Positions 42,362 through 51,461 of a stretch of DNA of 64,000 nucleotides are shown piece after piece. This DNA is from Candidatus Omnitrophica bacterium UBA6210 (lineage in GTDB: Bacteria; Omnitrophota; Gorgyraeia; Velamenicoccales; Velamenicoccaceae). The notes beneath the pieces were generated by a model. That model was not told the DNA's origin. It did no database searches and saw nothing but the letters and a program-made list of their open reading frames with translations. Every line of letters begins with the position of its first letter. Position 1 is the stretch's first letter. The stretch spans positions 282,902-346,901 of the forward strand of contig DISM01000001.1 in the NCBI GenBank assembly GCA_002421805.1, read 5' to 3'. A program made the position numbers and the translations under genes.

Positions 42362-42424
42362 AACTCACCAGGAGCGTATTTCATTAAAGTAACACATCCA
42401 CTGCCGGCTGTCAAATTGTTGCGC

Positions 42425-43075
42425 TCAGACACGGATGTCCTGGGCCGGCTTAAGGGATTTCCTGTAATCTCTCGGCCCCATGGTTTTTTTCATAACATCC
42501 AGCCTGCCTTTGCTTTTTAGCTGTTCGTAAATCAAGACCCAGGCGCAATCACGGTCGCGGTCGACCTCGCACTTCCCCTTTGTTGAGCCTCCGCAAGGGC
42601 CGTTTCTCAAGGATTTGCTGCAGCGCGTGACCGGACATATCCCCCCTGTCAGGTCAAGAATACATTCCCCGCAGGTGCTGCAGACCTCCCGGAACGTCCC
42701 GTCGGGATTGACAAGCGCCGCAAAGAGGCTGTCGCACCCCGCAAAGACGTCGAGACCCAGCCGGTCGTTCTCTTTCGTGCACTGAACGCCTGAGCCGCAC
42801 GCCAAAACCAGGATCGCGTCGCTCGCCTTAAGAGCGGCCCTGTTTTTGGCAAAAGCGGTCTTGGCCCGGGCGGCCACGCACGTCGTCTCAGGGACAACAA
42901 AACCCGTGACTTCCTTGCCATGGGCCCTGAGGGCGTCCGCCATGGCCTTCACATCAGGCTCGCCGCCCGTCTTGCAGGTCGTGGCGCAGTCGCCGCAACC
43001 GACGATGAAAATGCGTTTTTTCCCGTCGAGAGCCCCAAGGATCTCTTCCTCTTTCTTCTGTCGGGTGATGATCAT
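42425..43075 (-). CDS. MetV-like methylenetetrahydrofolate reductase C-terminal-domain protein
   Basis: 216 residues. The N-terminal part (RIFIVGCGDCATTCKTGGEPDVKAM, ETTCVAARAK, LACGSGVQCT) and the C-terminal Cys cluster region (CSTCGECILDLTGGICPVTRCSKSLRNGPCGG, CEVDRDRDCAWVLIYEQLKSKGRLD) match MTHFR_C (MetV). In acetogens MetV binds clusters and pairs with MetF in the methyl branch of the Wood-Ljungdahl pathway. No metF is visible here. The gene overlaps rarA by four bases. Confidence 0.88.
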   Translation of the reverse strand: MIITRQKKEEEILGALDGKKRIFIVGCGDCATTCKTGGEPDVKAMADALRAHGKEVTGFVVPETTCVAARAKTAFAKNRAALKASDAILVLACGSGVQCTKENDRLGLDVFAGCDSLFAALVNPDGTFREVCSTCGECILDLTGGICPVTRCSKSLRNGPCGGSTKGKCEVDRDRDCAWVLIYEQLKSKGRLDVMKKTMGPRDYRKSLKPAQDIRV

Positions 43076-44436
43076 GTGATATCCTCTCCGCGCAACTCCT
43101 TCAGGCGTTCCTTGATCTTTTTTTCGTAGCCGCTGTCCTGGGGTTCATAAAACCTGACCTTTTTAACCATATACTCCTGCCGCACATAGTGCTTCGGGTA
43201 ATCGTGGGGATATTTATAGCCCTGCCCGCGCGCGAGCTTCTCGGCCCCGGAGTAATTCGCATCACGCAAATGCGCAGGCACGGGCTGGACCGGCTTTGAG
43301 GCGACTTCCTTGAGGGCCTTCTCGATGCCCAGATAGGCGGCGTTGGACTTGGGCGCGCACGCCACATACACGGCGGCCTGCGCCAGAGGGATCCTTGCTT
43401 CCGGCATGCCGATAAATTCGGAGACGGCGAACGCCGCCTCGGCCAGAACAAGCGCCTGGGGGTCGGCGTTACCCACGTCCTCGGCCGCGCAGATGCAGAT
43501 CCGCCGGGCGATGAACCGGGGGTCTTCCCCGCCGTAGATCATCTTCGCCAGCCAGTAAAGTGCCGCATCAGGATCGGAACCGCGCATCGATTTGATGAAT
43601 GCGGAAATGGTGTCGTAATGCTCGTCCTCGCCCCGGTCATAAAGGATCGCCTTCTTCTGGACGGACTCTTCGGCATCCTTGAGCGTAAACGTCATGGCCT
43701 TGGGCCCGGCATGGCGCTTACTTTTGATGCCGATCTCCAGGGCGTTCAGGGCGCGGCGCGCATCTCCGCACGCGATGTCTGCCAGGAACTCCAACGCCCT
43801 TGCTTCGGCCTTGACGCGAAAAAGCCCCAGGCCCCGCCTGGGGTCCTGCAGCGCGCGATCCATGATCTTTAAAAGGTCGTCTTTCGTCAGCGGCTTAAAT
43901 TCAAAAATAAGGGAGCGCGAAACCAGGGGCGGAGTGAGGGCAAAAAACGGGTTCTGCACCGTCGCGCCGATCAACGTCACGCTCCCGTCCTCGATATCCG
44001 GCATGAGGACATCCTGCTGGGACTTGCTGAAACGGTGGATCTCGTCGACAAAAAGGATCGTCTTCTTGCCGCTGGTCTGGCGGCGCAGCTTGGCCTGCTT
44101 GATGACACGCCGCAATTCCTCGACATTGGAAGCGACGGCATTGAGCTGCTCGAACTGGGCGTGCGTGACCTGGGCGATGCAGCGGGCCAGCGTCGTCTTT
44201 CCCGTTCCCGGCGGTCCGAAAAAGACCACAGAAGAAAGACTGTCGGCCTCGATGGCCTTCTTTAAAAGAGAGCCCGGCCCCAGGATGTGCTCCTGGCCGA
44301 CAAATTCCTCAAGGCTCTCGGGCCGCATGCGGCTGGGCAGGGGCTCATGGGGCAAAGGTTCGTTCGTTTGGGTTTTTGAGCTTTCTCTGGAAAAGAGATC
44401 GGAGGAAACGATGGGGTTTTTTTGTTTCTTGGGCAT
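43072..44436 (-). CDS. rarA: Replication-associated recombination protein A (RarA/MgsA)
   Basis: About 454 residues from ATG 44436; a GTG at 44487 would add 17. PESLEEFVGQEHILG, VVFFGPPGTGKTTLARCIAQ (Walker A), TILFVDEIHRFSKSQQDVLMPDIEDG (Walker B) and LIGATVQNPFFALTPPLVSR are AAA+ clamp-loader-like blocks. The C-terminal MgsA domain includes GSDPDAALYWLAKMIYGGEDPRFIARRI. RarA works at stalled forks. The 6S-like RNA lies just upstream; this synteny is known from Firmicutes. Confidence 0.95.
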   Translation of the reverse strand: MPKKQKNPIVSSDLFSRESSKTQTNEPLPHEPLPSRMRPESLEEFVGQEHILGPGSLLKKAIEADSLSSVVFFGPPGTGKTTLARCIAQVTHAQFEQLNAVASNVEELRRVIKQAKLRRQTSGKKTILFVDEIHRFSKSQQDVLMPDIEDGSVTLIGATVQNPFFALTPPLVSRSLIFEFKPLTKDDLLKIMDRALQDPRRGLGLFRVKAEARALEFLADIACGDARRALNALEIGIKSKRHAGPKAMTFTLKDAEESVQKKAILYDRGEDEHYDTISAFIKSMRGSDPDAALYWLAKMIYGGEDPRFIARRICICAAEDVGNADPQALVLAEAAFAVSEFIGMPEARIPLAQAAVYVACAPKSNAAYLGIEKALKEVASKPVQPVPAHLRDANYSGAEKLARGQGYKYPHDYPKHYVRQEYMVKKVRFYEPQDSGYEKKIKERLKELRGEDIT

Positions 44437-44558
44437 ATCTATGTCAATGGCGCTGGCGTGATCGCTGGTCGATGGCTCATCCGCCACTAACCCGTCGACG
44501 GATTAAATCAGACATATCGCTTGCGTTTACGGTCGTTCCTCAAGCGATGTCTTTATTC

Positions 44559-44735
44559 AAAAAAAATCCCCGCATTTGCCGTCAGCTAGGTGGTCTGAAC
44601 CCAACGTTCAGGTGGGTGTCCTCAGAAGCGGCCCACAGGCACGCCTGAATATGGACTCCCGTGTGATTGGTGTTGGTTCAACAATCATCAATCGCCGACG
44701 AGCACCGCAGGGATTATTTTTCTTTGCTTTCGCAT
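44559..44735 (-). ncRNA. ssrS: Probable 6S RNA (SsrS)
   Basis: About 175 bases. The closing stem pairs AATCCC near the 5' end with GGGGATT near 44567-44572 and runs into eight T (44559-44566). The middle has the expected long, interrupted hairpin: GTTGAACC near 44680 and CTGAACGTTGGGTTCAG near 44600. A perfect promoter precedes it. Neighbours are rarA downstream and, 2.6 kb on, the 5-formyl-THF cyclo-ligase gene; both are known 6S neighbours in other bacteria. A covariance-model search (Infernal with the Rfam 6S model) would decide. Confidence 0.72.
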
Positions 44736-44740
44736 CTATG

Positions 44741-44769
44741 ATTATAGCATAGATACGGGCGGTCTTCAA
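44741..44769 (-). promoter_or_regulatory. Consensus promoter of the 6S-like RNA
   Basis: On the minus strand TTGAAG (44764-44769) and TATAAT (44741-44746) are 17 bases apart, one of the best promoters in the window. Transcription should begin near 44734. Confidence 0.8.
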
Positions 44770-44826
44770 CCCCCGGCCCCGTTTACGGCGAAAAAATCGT
44801 CTTTTTGAGGCGGATTTAAATACGCC

Positions 44827-46863
44827 TCAACGCAGCGTCAGAGAAAGCTCGCCTGTCAGACCGTCCAGGACGGACTGGTGCACGGGGTTGATCTCGGCAT
44901 CCGTCAGCGTCCGGTCATCGCGGCCATATTCCAAAGAGATCGTCAATGCGGCGCTGGCGCGCGGCAGTTCTTTGCCCAGATAAAGGTCCACCAGGCAGAC
45001 GCGGCGCAGATAGCCCTCGGCTTTCCTGCGGATCAAATTCTCGATCCGATCGTAGCGGATGCCGGAGCCGGCGAGGACGCTGATGTCGCGAAAAACGGAC
45101 GGCGTCTGCGCCAAAGGCCTAAACTGTTTCTTGAAGCGCGCAACAGACGCCAGGGCCGCGATGTCCACCTCCGCCAGATAAATGTCTTTTTTAGCCTTGA
45201 TGCCCCAGTTGCGCCGCACGGTCTGGGCAACCTTTCCAAAAACAGCCGCCGTCTTTTGCCCGACGATGAAACGGCCGCCTGTTTGCGGCTCAAAATAAGC
45301 GCGAGGGGCGTCTTCCAGGGTTACGGACTCGGCCCCGGAAAGTTTGATGATCTCCTGCAGGATGCCCTTAAGATCATAAAAACTGTAGCGTTGCGACTCC
45401 TTGCCCCAGGCCGAACGCCGGTCTCCGCACAACAAAACCCCGAGGCTCGCCGTCTCCCGGCTGCCCTCAAAGACGCTGGCGGATTCAAAGATCTCAAAAT
45501 CGCCGTTGCCTCTGTTCAGATTGAATGCCGCGCAGGCCAGCAAGCTGGGAGCGAGCGTCGAACGCAACAACGAACAATCCTGGCTCAAGGGATTCTCCAG
45601 GCACAGAGCATCTTTCGCAATCTCCAAAGACGTTCTCTTGTAATCTTCCGGGCTGCCCAGGCTGTAGGTGATGACTTCCTTGAGCCCCATGCGCACCAGT
45701 TGCTCCTTGACAACGGCCTCCAGATGCCAGACAGCAGGCTTCTCCATGACAAAAGGCCTGATAGACGGATACGTCAGAGGGATCTTGTCATAGCCGTGGA
45801 TACGGGCGATCTCTTCTGTAATATCTTCTTTGCCTCTGACATCCCGACGGAAACCCGGGACCTCAATGACAAGCTTGCCGCGGCCTGCCCGCCGCACGCC
45901 GAACCCGAGGTGTTCCAGGATCCGGCCGGCCTCGCCTTCCTTGATATCCAGACTTAAAACCTCCACAGCTTCCCTGACGTCGTAAGAAATCTTCTGCGGC
46001 GCCCGGGCCTTGGCACTTCCCGATTGTTTGACGGCGGCAAACGTCCCTGCGCAGAGCTCGCAGAGCATGCAGACGGCCCTCTCCATCGCTACGCGCGCCG
46101 TCGGAATATCGACGCTGCGTTCAAAGCGATAGGAAGAATCGGTCGCGACCCCCAGAAGACGCGCCCCCCGGCGGATAACCACGGGATCGAAAACGGCGCT
46201 TTCCAGGAGAACATCTTTGGTGGCGCCGGAAACCTCACTCTCCTTACCCCCCATGATCCCGGCCGCGGCCAACGCGTGATGGCGGTCGGCGATCACCAGG
46301 ACTTGCGGGGTCAGCTTCTTGGTGGTGCCGTCGATCAGAGGAAGCTCTTCTTTGTCTTTGGCCCGGCGCACGACGATAGAGGCCCCCTGGATCCTGGCGA
46401 AATCGAAGGCGTGCAAAGGCTGGCCGTATTCCAACAGGCAGTAGTTCGTGATGTCGACGACATTGTTGACGCTGCGCAGGCCCAGCGTCTCCAGCCGCCT
46501 GCGCAGTCCGTCCGGTGACGGACCCACTTTGACCCCACGGACGAGGGCGCCGTAATAAAGCCGGCAGTCGGCCTCATCCTTGATCTCGATGGAAAAATCT
46601 TCAGACTTGGAGATCCCCTTGATCGCCTTGTGCGGCATCGGACGCGTCTTTGTTTCCAGAAGCGCCGCCACCTCCCGCGCGATGCCGCGCACAGAGAGCC
46701 AGTCGGGACGGTTGGACGTCACCTCGATGTCATAGACCCAATCACCGTCAGTCTCCTCCAAAGAGGCCACGGTCAAGCCTGCCATGCTCAGCCGCTCCGA
46801 GAGCTTTTCCGGCGGAATTTTAATGTCGACGAATTCTTTTAACCAGGAATACGAGACTTTCAT
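44827..46863 (-). CDS. pheT: Phenylalanyl-tRNA synthetase beta subunit, short form without the N-terminal OB domain
   Basis: 678 residues against about 790-800 in most bacteria. KVSYSWLKEFVDIKIPPEKLSERLSMAGLTV passes directly to WVYDIEVTSNRPDWLSVRGIAREVAALL. The EMAP/OB-type tRNA-binding domain normally inserted at about residues 40-150 is absent. B3/B4 (editing), B5 (VRGKEDITEEIARIHGYDKIP) and the C-terminal ferredoxin-fold anticodon-binding domain (PSVFRDISVLAGSGIRYDRIENLI) are present. It pairs with PheS encoded 117 bases upstream. Confidence 0.96.
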   Translation of the reverse strand: MKVSYSWLKEFVDIKIPPEKLSERLSMAGLTVASLEETDGDWVYDIEVTSNRPDWLSVRGIAREVAALLETKTRPMPHKAIKGISKSEDFSIEIKDEADCRLYYGALVRGVKVGPSPDGLRRRLETLGLRSVNNVVDITNYCLLEYGQPLHAFDFARIQGASIVVRRAKDKEELPLIDGTTKKLTPQVLVIADRHHALAAAGIMGGKESEVSGATKDVLLESAVFDPVVIRRGARLLGVATDSSYRFERSVDIPTARVAMERAVCMLCELCAGTFAAVKQSGSAKARAPQKISYDVREAVEVLSLDIKEGEAGRILEHLGFGVRRAGRGKLVIEVPGFRRDVRGKEDITEEIARIHGYDKIPLTYPSIRPFVMEKPAVWHLEAVVKEQLVRMGLKEVITYSLGSPEDYKRTSLEIAKDALCLENPLSQDCSLLRSTLAPSLLACAAFNLNRGNGDFEIFESASVFEGSRETASLGVLLCGDRRSAWGKESQRYSFYDLKGILQEIIKLSGAESVTLEDAPRAYFEPQTGGRFIVGQKTAAVFGKVAQTVRRNWGIKAKKDIYLAEVDIAALASVARFKKQFRPLAQTPSVFRDISVLAGSGIRYDRIENLIRRKAEGYLRRVCLVDLYLGKELPRASAALTISLEYGRDDRTLTDAEINPVHQSVLDGLTGELSLTLR

Positions 46864-46980
46864 AATAAAATTGTTTTAACGCTAATTTGCGCCAATCCTC
46901 GCCCGTCAGCAGGCAGATCGCGCTCATGAACGCGAATACATTCGTGATCCTTCGCGTTGGATTCGCGACTATTCGCGTTG
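46864..46980. repeat. Repetitive linker between pheS and pheT
   Basis: Several copies of ATTCGCG/TTCGCGTT occur within 60 bases (46937-46980), e.g. GAACGCGAATACATTCGTG, TTCGCGTTGG, ATTCGCGACTATTCGCGTTG. No open frame or terminator is evident. Confidence 0.55.
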
Positions 46981-48030
46981 CTAAAACTGTTCCAAAAACC
47001 GGATGTCATTCTCAAAAAACAGCCGGATGTCGTTGACGCCGTATTTCAGCATGGCGACGCGCTCGACGCCCATCCCGAAAGCAAACCCCCGCCACTTCTT
47101 TTCGTCCAGGCCGGCGGATTTAAAAACATGGGGGTGGACCATGCCGCATCCCAGGATCTCCAGCCACCCGCTCTTTTTGCACACGGAACACCCCTGGCCC
47201 TGGCAGGCAAAGCACGAAATGTCCACTTCGGCCGAGGGTTCGGTGAAAGGAAAGAAGCTCGGCCGGAAGCGCATGCGGGTCTCGGGCCCGAACATCTCTT
47301 TGGCAAAGGCGATCAGGACCCCTTTGAGGTCTGAAAACCGGATGTCTTTGCCGACGGCAATACCCTCGACCTGGTAGAACATGAACGAGTGCGATGCATC
47401 CACGGCGTCCGGCCGATAGACCCTGCCGGGGACAACGACCGCCATGGGCGGCGGACATTCTTTTAGCGCGCGGATCTGCGCGGGCGACGTGTGGCTGCGC
47501 AGAAGTTTTTTTTCGCGTCCCGAAAAACCCGGCCTGGATGCATCGAAAGGCCGCAGGTAAAATGTGTCGAAGGCGTCGCGCGAAGGATGATCCAGCGGGA
47601 TATTCAAGGCCTCGAAGTTATGAAATTCCGTTTCGACCTCCGGCCCCTTGAAAACCCTGAAGCCCAGACGCGTGAAGATCCCGCAGATCTCGCCCTCGAC
47701 CTGGCTCAACGGATGGAACCGCCCCGACAAAGGGGCCTTGCCGGGAAGCGTGATGTCCACGAAATCTTTCGGCGCGGCCGCCGACGCGGCGGCAAGGCCG
47801 GATTCCTTTTCGGCAAAAAGCGCCTCAAGATTTTTTTTGAGCTCATTGACGCCGGCGCCGAAAGAACGGCGCTCATCGGCTGAAAGCGCAGGGATCTGCC
47901 CCATCAGCTCCTGCACAACGCCTTTACGGCCCAGGTATTTGACGCGCAGGGCGTCGAGCGCTTCCCGTCCCGCGCACGCTTCTATTTGTGCGCGCGCCTC
48001 ATCCAGAATATGCGTCCCATCAAAAGGCAT
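46981..48030 (-). CDS. pheS: Phenylalanyl-tRNA synthetase alpha subunit
   Basis: 349 residues. LDALRVKYLGRKGVVQELMG is the coiled-coil arm, and class II motifs are FHNFEALNIPLDHPSRDAFDTFY, LLRSHTSPAQIRAL, RVYRPDAVDASHSFMFYQVEGIAV and FAFGMGVERVAMLKYGVNDIRLF. The insert CFACQGQGCSVCKKSGWLEILGCGM carries a four-Cys zinc knuckle (CxxCx4CxxC-like) seen in many PheS proteins. The start lies inside the upstream OB-fold gene (49-base overlap). Confidence 0.97.
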   Translation of the reverse strand: MPFDGTHILDEARAQIEACAGREALDALRVKYLGRKGVVQELMGQIPALSADERRSFGAGVNELKKNLEALFAEKESGLAAASAAAPKDFVDITLPGKAPLSGRFHPLSQVEGEICGIFTRLGFRVFKGPEVETEFHNFEALNIPLDHPSRDAFDTFYLRPFDASRPGFSGREKKLLRSHTSPAQIRALKECPPPMAVVVPGRVYRPDAVDASHSFMFYQVEGIAVGKDIRFSDLKGVLIAFAKEMFGPETRMRFRPSFFPFTEPSAEVDISCFACQGQGCSVCKKSGWLEILGCGMVHPHVFKSAGLDEKKWRGFAFGMGVERVAMLKYGVNDIRLFFENDIRFLEQF

Positions 48031-48473
48031 ATCAAGACTCCCAATAAAACAACCAGGATAAGAATTTTTTCGCTGCTCAAGTCCTCGATCACCGGCTGAC
48101 CGGGCTCAACGACCAAAAGGTCCTGCGCATGGATATCCAGAGTTCCGCCGTGTTCAGGACAAGACCTGTGGAATATGCCGTGCAACCGGACGCGGTCGCC
48201 GGCGTATTTATAGCTGCCAGTGTGCTTGATTTTCTCCAACAGGGCGCCCGGCACCCAGACGCTGATGGCATTGTTTCCGTCATAAACATTGATCCATGCG
48301 TGGTCGCCCCTGGCCAAGACCTCGCCGATGACCTCGCCACCGTACAAAACATGGGCGCCGTCGAAAAGTTTGGCCTCAGCGATCAATTCCTGGGAGGAAG
48401 CGGCTTCGCACCACCGCCCGAGCGCCAGGAAGACCATGACCACAGCCAGACAAAAACCGAGACGCTGCTTCAT
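47982..48473 (-). CDS. Exported OB-fold-like protein with C-terminal membrane helix
   Basis: 163 residues from ATG 48473, sharing one base with the trkH stop. There is a signal peptide (GFCLAVVMVFLALGRWCEA), a small beta domain (LYGGEVIGEVLARGDHAWINVYDGNNAISVWVP, then KYAGDRVRLHGIFHRSCPEHGGTLDIHAQDL) that resembles a nucleic-acid-type OB fold, and a final helix (ILILVVLLGVLICLLMGRIF). It may be a membrane-tethered periplasmic domain. No family is recognised. Its tight linkage to trkH is notable. Confidence 0.68.
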   Translation of the reverse strand: MKQRLGFCLAVVMVFLALGRWCEAASSQELIAEAKLFDGAHVLYGGEVIGEVLARGDHAWINVYDGNNAISVWVPGALLEKIKHTGSYKYAGDRVRLHGIFHRSCPEHGGTLDIHAQDLLVVEPGQPVIEDLSSEKILILVVLLGVLICLLMGRIFWMRRAHK

Positions 48474-49984
48474 CACTTCCCCCGGATGCAAGAAACGATA
48501 AAACCACCGAGAACAAGGACAGAAACGAATTCAAGACGGCCTGCCCACATCTGAATAATATATGTCACTTTGAGAACCGCCGGCATGGAGACCTGCGTGA
48601 TCCCAGTAGACAAGCCCACATTGGCCGCGGCCGATGTCGATTCAAAAAGAGAATAAAGAAGTGGGTGGCCGTAAAAACAACCGATGAGCGCGCCAATGAA
48701 ATACACCATGATATAACCCAGGGTGATCAAACAGACGGAACGCACAAGCTTGTCTTCGAGGAAAAGATCGCGCAAATGGTGGAATTTCGTCGTGACAACG
48801 GCCGCTTCCGATGTCAAAAACCGCTTGATGTCCTCCCGGATGGCCCTTGCAATCACACCCACGCGCATCATCTTTATACCCCCCGCCGTCGAACAGATAG
48901 AACCGCCCAGGGCCATGGCGATCCACACGCCGAGGACGGCAAGCGGGCTCCATTCCGCGACAAACTGCGGTGAATAAATCGTTGCGTAACCCGTCGTCGT
49001 ATGGGCAGAGACGACCTGATACACTCCCCGACGAATCATCGACACGCTGTCCCCGTAGATGTGCCCCTGCGCCAGACCCACACAGGTGATCACGGCCACA
49101 ATGGTCAGGGTCGCCAGGAAGGCCCGCGTCTCGATGTCCTTCCATAATTCCGCACGGCGCCCTGTCCAAACAAAATAATGAAGATTAAAATTAAAAAATC
49201 CCCACACCATCGTGATCATGGTCAAAATTTCAAAGGCAAAGCTCTGATAATAGATAATGTTCTGGGATTGAGGGGCGAATCCGGCGGTATCAAAACCGGC
49301 CATAAAAATGCAAGCGCCGTGGAAGAAGGACTCGGGGACAGACATGCCGACGGACCATACCCCACAGGCGGCCAGCATCAGTGTGCCCACGACGAGATAA
49401 AAAAGGCTGACCTTCCAGATAAACTTCGCTGTCTCGATGACGTTCGGCATGATCTTCTCGTCTCTGGCCTCTCCGACGTAGAGACGGAAGGCCCCGGAGC
49501 CGCTGCGGACAAGAAAGACAAGGGCTACAACAATAATGCCCTGCCCTCCGACGAAGGGGCCGAAATGCCTCCAGAAGTTCGCAGCATGGGAAAGGTGATC
49601 CAGATCCTGAACGAGGACGAGACCTGTCGTGCTCAGACCCGACATGACCTCAAAACATGCATCCAGATACGACGCGAAGTGCCCACTCAAAAACAAAGGC
49701 ACGGCGCCCAAAAACATGCACACAAGCCAAGCGCTCGACGCCACGACCATCCCGTGCATCCATGAGGCCTCTGTTGTTTCAGGAAGATGCGCGACCGCAA
49801 GCAAAAAAAATCCAAAACAAAGAGACAAAAGAAAACCGATGGTGAAATCAATGATGGGGGCAAATTCGCGGAAAAGCAGGCTTATCAGAATAGGCACGAC
49901 CATGGTGGCGCCGTAGGCCAGAATGATCTTTCCTAAATAATGCGCGATGATGCGCACATCCTGAATCTGGGGTCTGAGAATCAT
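48473..49984 (-). CDS. trkH: TrkH-family potassium uptake channel protein
   Basis: 503 residues from ATG 49984. Four selectivity-filter repeats are visible: MSGLSTTGLV, MAGFDTAGFAPQS, VSAHTTTGYATI and TSAAANVGLSTGI, each with its pore helix. The intramembrane gating loop GGSICSTAGGIKMMRV is present. It forms K+ (or Na+-linked) uptake with cytoplasmic TrkA. The ATG overlaps the stop of a 40-residue membrane peptide gene. Confidence 0.95.
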   Translation of the reverse strand: MILRPQIQDVRIIAHYLGKIILAYGATMVVPILISLLFREFAPIIDFTIGFLLSLCFGFFLLAVAHLPETTEASWMHGMVVASSAWLVCMFLGAVPLFLSGHFASYLDACFEVMSGLSTTGLVLVQDLDHLSHAANFWRHFGPFVGGQGIIVVALVFLVRSGSGAFRLYVGEARDEKIMPNVIETAKFIWKVSLFYLVVGTLMLAACGVWSVGMSVPESFFHGACIFMAGFDTAGFAPQSQNIIYYQSFAFEILTMITMVWGFFNFNLHYFVWTGRRAELWKDIETRAFLATLTIVAVITCVGLAQGHIYGDSVSMIRRGVYQVVSAHTTTGYATIYSPQFVAEWSPLAVLGVWIAMALGGSICSTAGGIKMMRVGVIARAIREDIKRFLTSEAAVVTTKFHHLRDLFLEDKLVRSVCLITLGYIMVYFIGALIGCFYGHPLLYSLFESTSAAANVGLSTGITQVSMPAVLKVTYIIQMWAGRLEFVSVLVLGGFIVSCIRGK

Positions 49985-50103
49985 GGGCAAATGAGAAGGA
50001 CGCAAATACCGACCAGGGATGCCCAGCCGATGACGCAAAAAGCATAGAGGGTTTCACCCAACATGCCGACGATGATATTCAATATCCCTTTGAGTCTGTT
50101 CAC
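49981..50103 (-). CDS. 40-residue hydrophobic peptide between trkA and trkH
   Basis: An open frame of 40 residues begins with GTG overlapping the trkA stop (GTGA) and ends in a TGA overlapping the trkH start (ATGA). The product begins MNRLKGILNIIVGM and continues with a hydrophobic stretch ending LVGICVLLICP, predicting one or two membrane helices. The double overlap is strong evidence for translation. Small hydrophobic subunits exist for other K+ systems (KdpF), so an accessory role to TrkH is a reasonable guess. It is too short for usual gene callers. Confidence 0.72.
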   Translation of the reverse strand: MNRLKGILNIIVGMLGETLYAFCVIGWASLVGICVLLICP

Positions 50104-50765
50104 TTGAGGTCTCCGATCAACGCCCGCAACAGCTGCTGTTCATTTTCAACAAGCGTCAAGGCAATGATATCATCGCCAGGTTCCAGGGTCGTGTTGCCTT
50201 TGGGGACAACGACCTCGTCCTTGCGGATGATGGAGACGAGGACCGAATCCGGCGGCAGGACAAGCTCATTCAAATTTTTGTGCACGGCAGGAGAATCGTC
50301 GTTTAGGTCGACGCGCACGATCGCCAGCTTCCCCCGCTTGAAGCTCATGAGATTGACAAAGTCCGTGAACGAGACTTCTTCTTCGATGATCTTGGCGATG
50401 ATCTTGGTCGCGTCGATGGGAACATCGACGCCCAGTTCGTTAAAGGTATGTTCATTGGCGGGATCGTTGGCGCGCGCGACCGTCCGCCTGATCCCGAATT
50501 TTTCCTTGGCCAGCTGGCAAATGACAAGATTGTCTTCGTCTTCTCCGGTGACGGCCGCGATGACATCCGCGCGCTCGATATGCGCCTCTTCCAGGAATCG
50601 CGGCTCGCAGGCATCGCCGTTGACGACGATCAAATTAAGCGTCTGGGCCAGCTTCTGGCAGACGTCCTTGTTCTTTTCGATGACGACCACCGTATGCCTG
50701 TCTTCCAGCAGCCTCTGCGCCAGAAAATGCCCGACCTTTCCCGCTCCAGCAACAATAATATACAT
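50100..50765 (-). CDS. trkA: TrkA-type K+ channel regulatory protein (adjacent to trkH)
   Basis: 221 residues. YIIVAGAGKVGHFLAQRLLEDRHTVVVIEKNKD is the RCK-N Rossmann fold with GxGxxG, VNGDACEPRFLEEAHIERADVIAAVTGEDEDNLVICQLAK the nucleotide-binding region, and RKDEVVVPKGNTTLEPGDDIIALT the RCK-C domain. It is a single-unit TrkA (KtrA size) rather than the doubled E. coli type. Confidence 0.95.
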   Translation of the reverse strand: MYIIVAGAGKVGHFLAQRLLEDRHTVVVIEKNKDVCQKLAQTLNLIVVNGDACEPRFLEEAHIERADVIAAVTGEDEDNLVICQLAKEKFGIRRTVARANDPANEHTFNELGVDVPIDATKIIAKIIEEEVSFTDFVNLMSFKRGKLAIVRVDLNDDSPAVHKNLNELVLPPDSVLVSIIRKDEVVVPKGNTTLEPGDDIIALTLVENEQQLLRALIGDLK

Positions 50766-50792
50766 AAAGATCCTTGACGAAGTTAAACGAGA

Positions 50793-51461
50793 CTAAGCCT
50801 CATCGGCCCCAAACATCTTTTTGACCTTGTCGATACTTCCGATCCTGACGATCCCGTAAATCCTGTCCCCTTTGTCGATATGCGTGTCCGGCAACGGCAT
50901 GATGATGTCCCTGCCGTGCTGATCGCTTCTCTTGACGATCGTGCAGATAAGGAATTCGTTGGGCAGGGTAACGTCGGAGACGACCTTCCCGGACATTTTT
51001 TCATCCGCCTCCAGCTCAATGACGCCCAAGTCGCCTGTCTCGATCAGAAAACTCGACAGCCGCTTGTCCATCAGCTTATCGCGGATCATGGAAGCAAAGA
51101 GGATCGTGCCGCTCAAAACCTCCAGCCCCAGCGTTTCGTAGATGTGGGCCCTCGCCGAATCATAGACGCGGGCGATGACGCGCCTGACCTTGAAGATCTT
51201 CTTGGCGATCTGTGACGCCATGATGTTGGTGTTATCGCCGTTCGTCAGGCTGCAAAAGGCGTCGGCCCGCTCGATGCCGCTCTGTCTGAGGACGTCGAGC
51301 TCAAAGCCGTTGCCGACGATCGTCACGCCGTTAAAAGAAGCCCCCAGCTTATGGAAAGCCTCGGGCTTCTTGTCCACCACAACCACATTGTGCCCTTCGT
51401 CAGACAGGAGCGTGGCCACCTGCGCGCCCACGCGTCCGCATCCTACAATGACGACATACAT
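50793..51461 (-). CDS. TrkA-type regulatory protein, second copy
   Basis: 222 residues. YVVIVGCGRVGAQVATLLSDEGHNVVVVDKKPEAFHKLG is RCK-N and IMPLPDTHIDKGDRIYGIVRIGS is RCK-C. The two copies in tandem (27-base gap) probably form a heteromeric gating ring, equivalent to the doubled TrkA of enterobacteria. It is first in the trk gene run. Confidence 0.94.
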   Translation of the reverse strand: MYVVIVGCGRVGAQVATLLSDEGHNVVVVDKKPEAFHKLGASFNGVTIVGNGFELDVLRQSGIERADAFCSLTNGDNTNIMASQIAKKIFKVRRVIARVYDSARAHIYETLGLEVLSGTILFASMIRDKLMDKRLSSFLIETGDLGVIELEADEKMSGKVVSDVTLPNEFLICTIVKRSDQHGRDIIMPLPDTHIDKGDRIYGIVRIGSIDKVKKMFGADEA

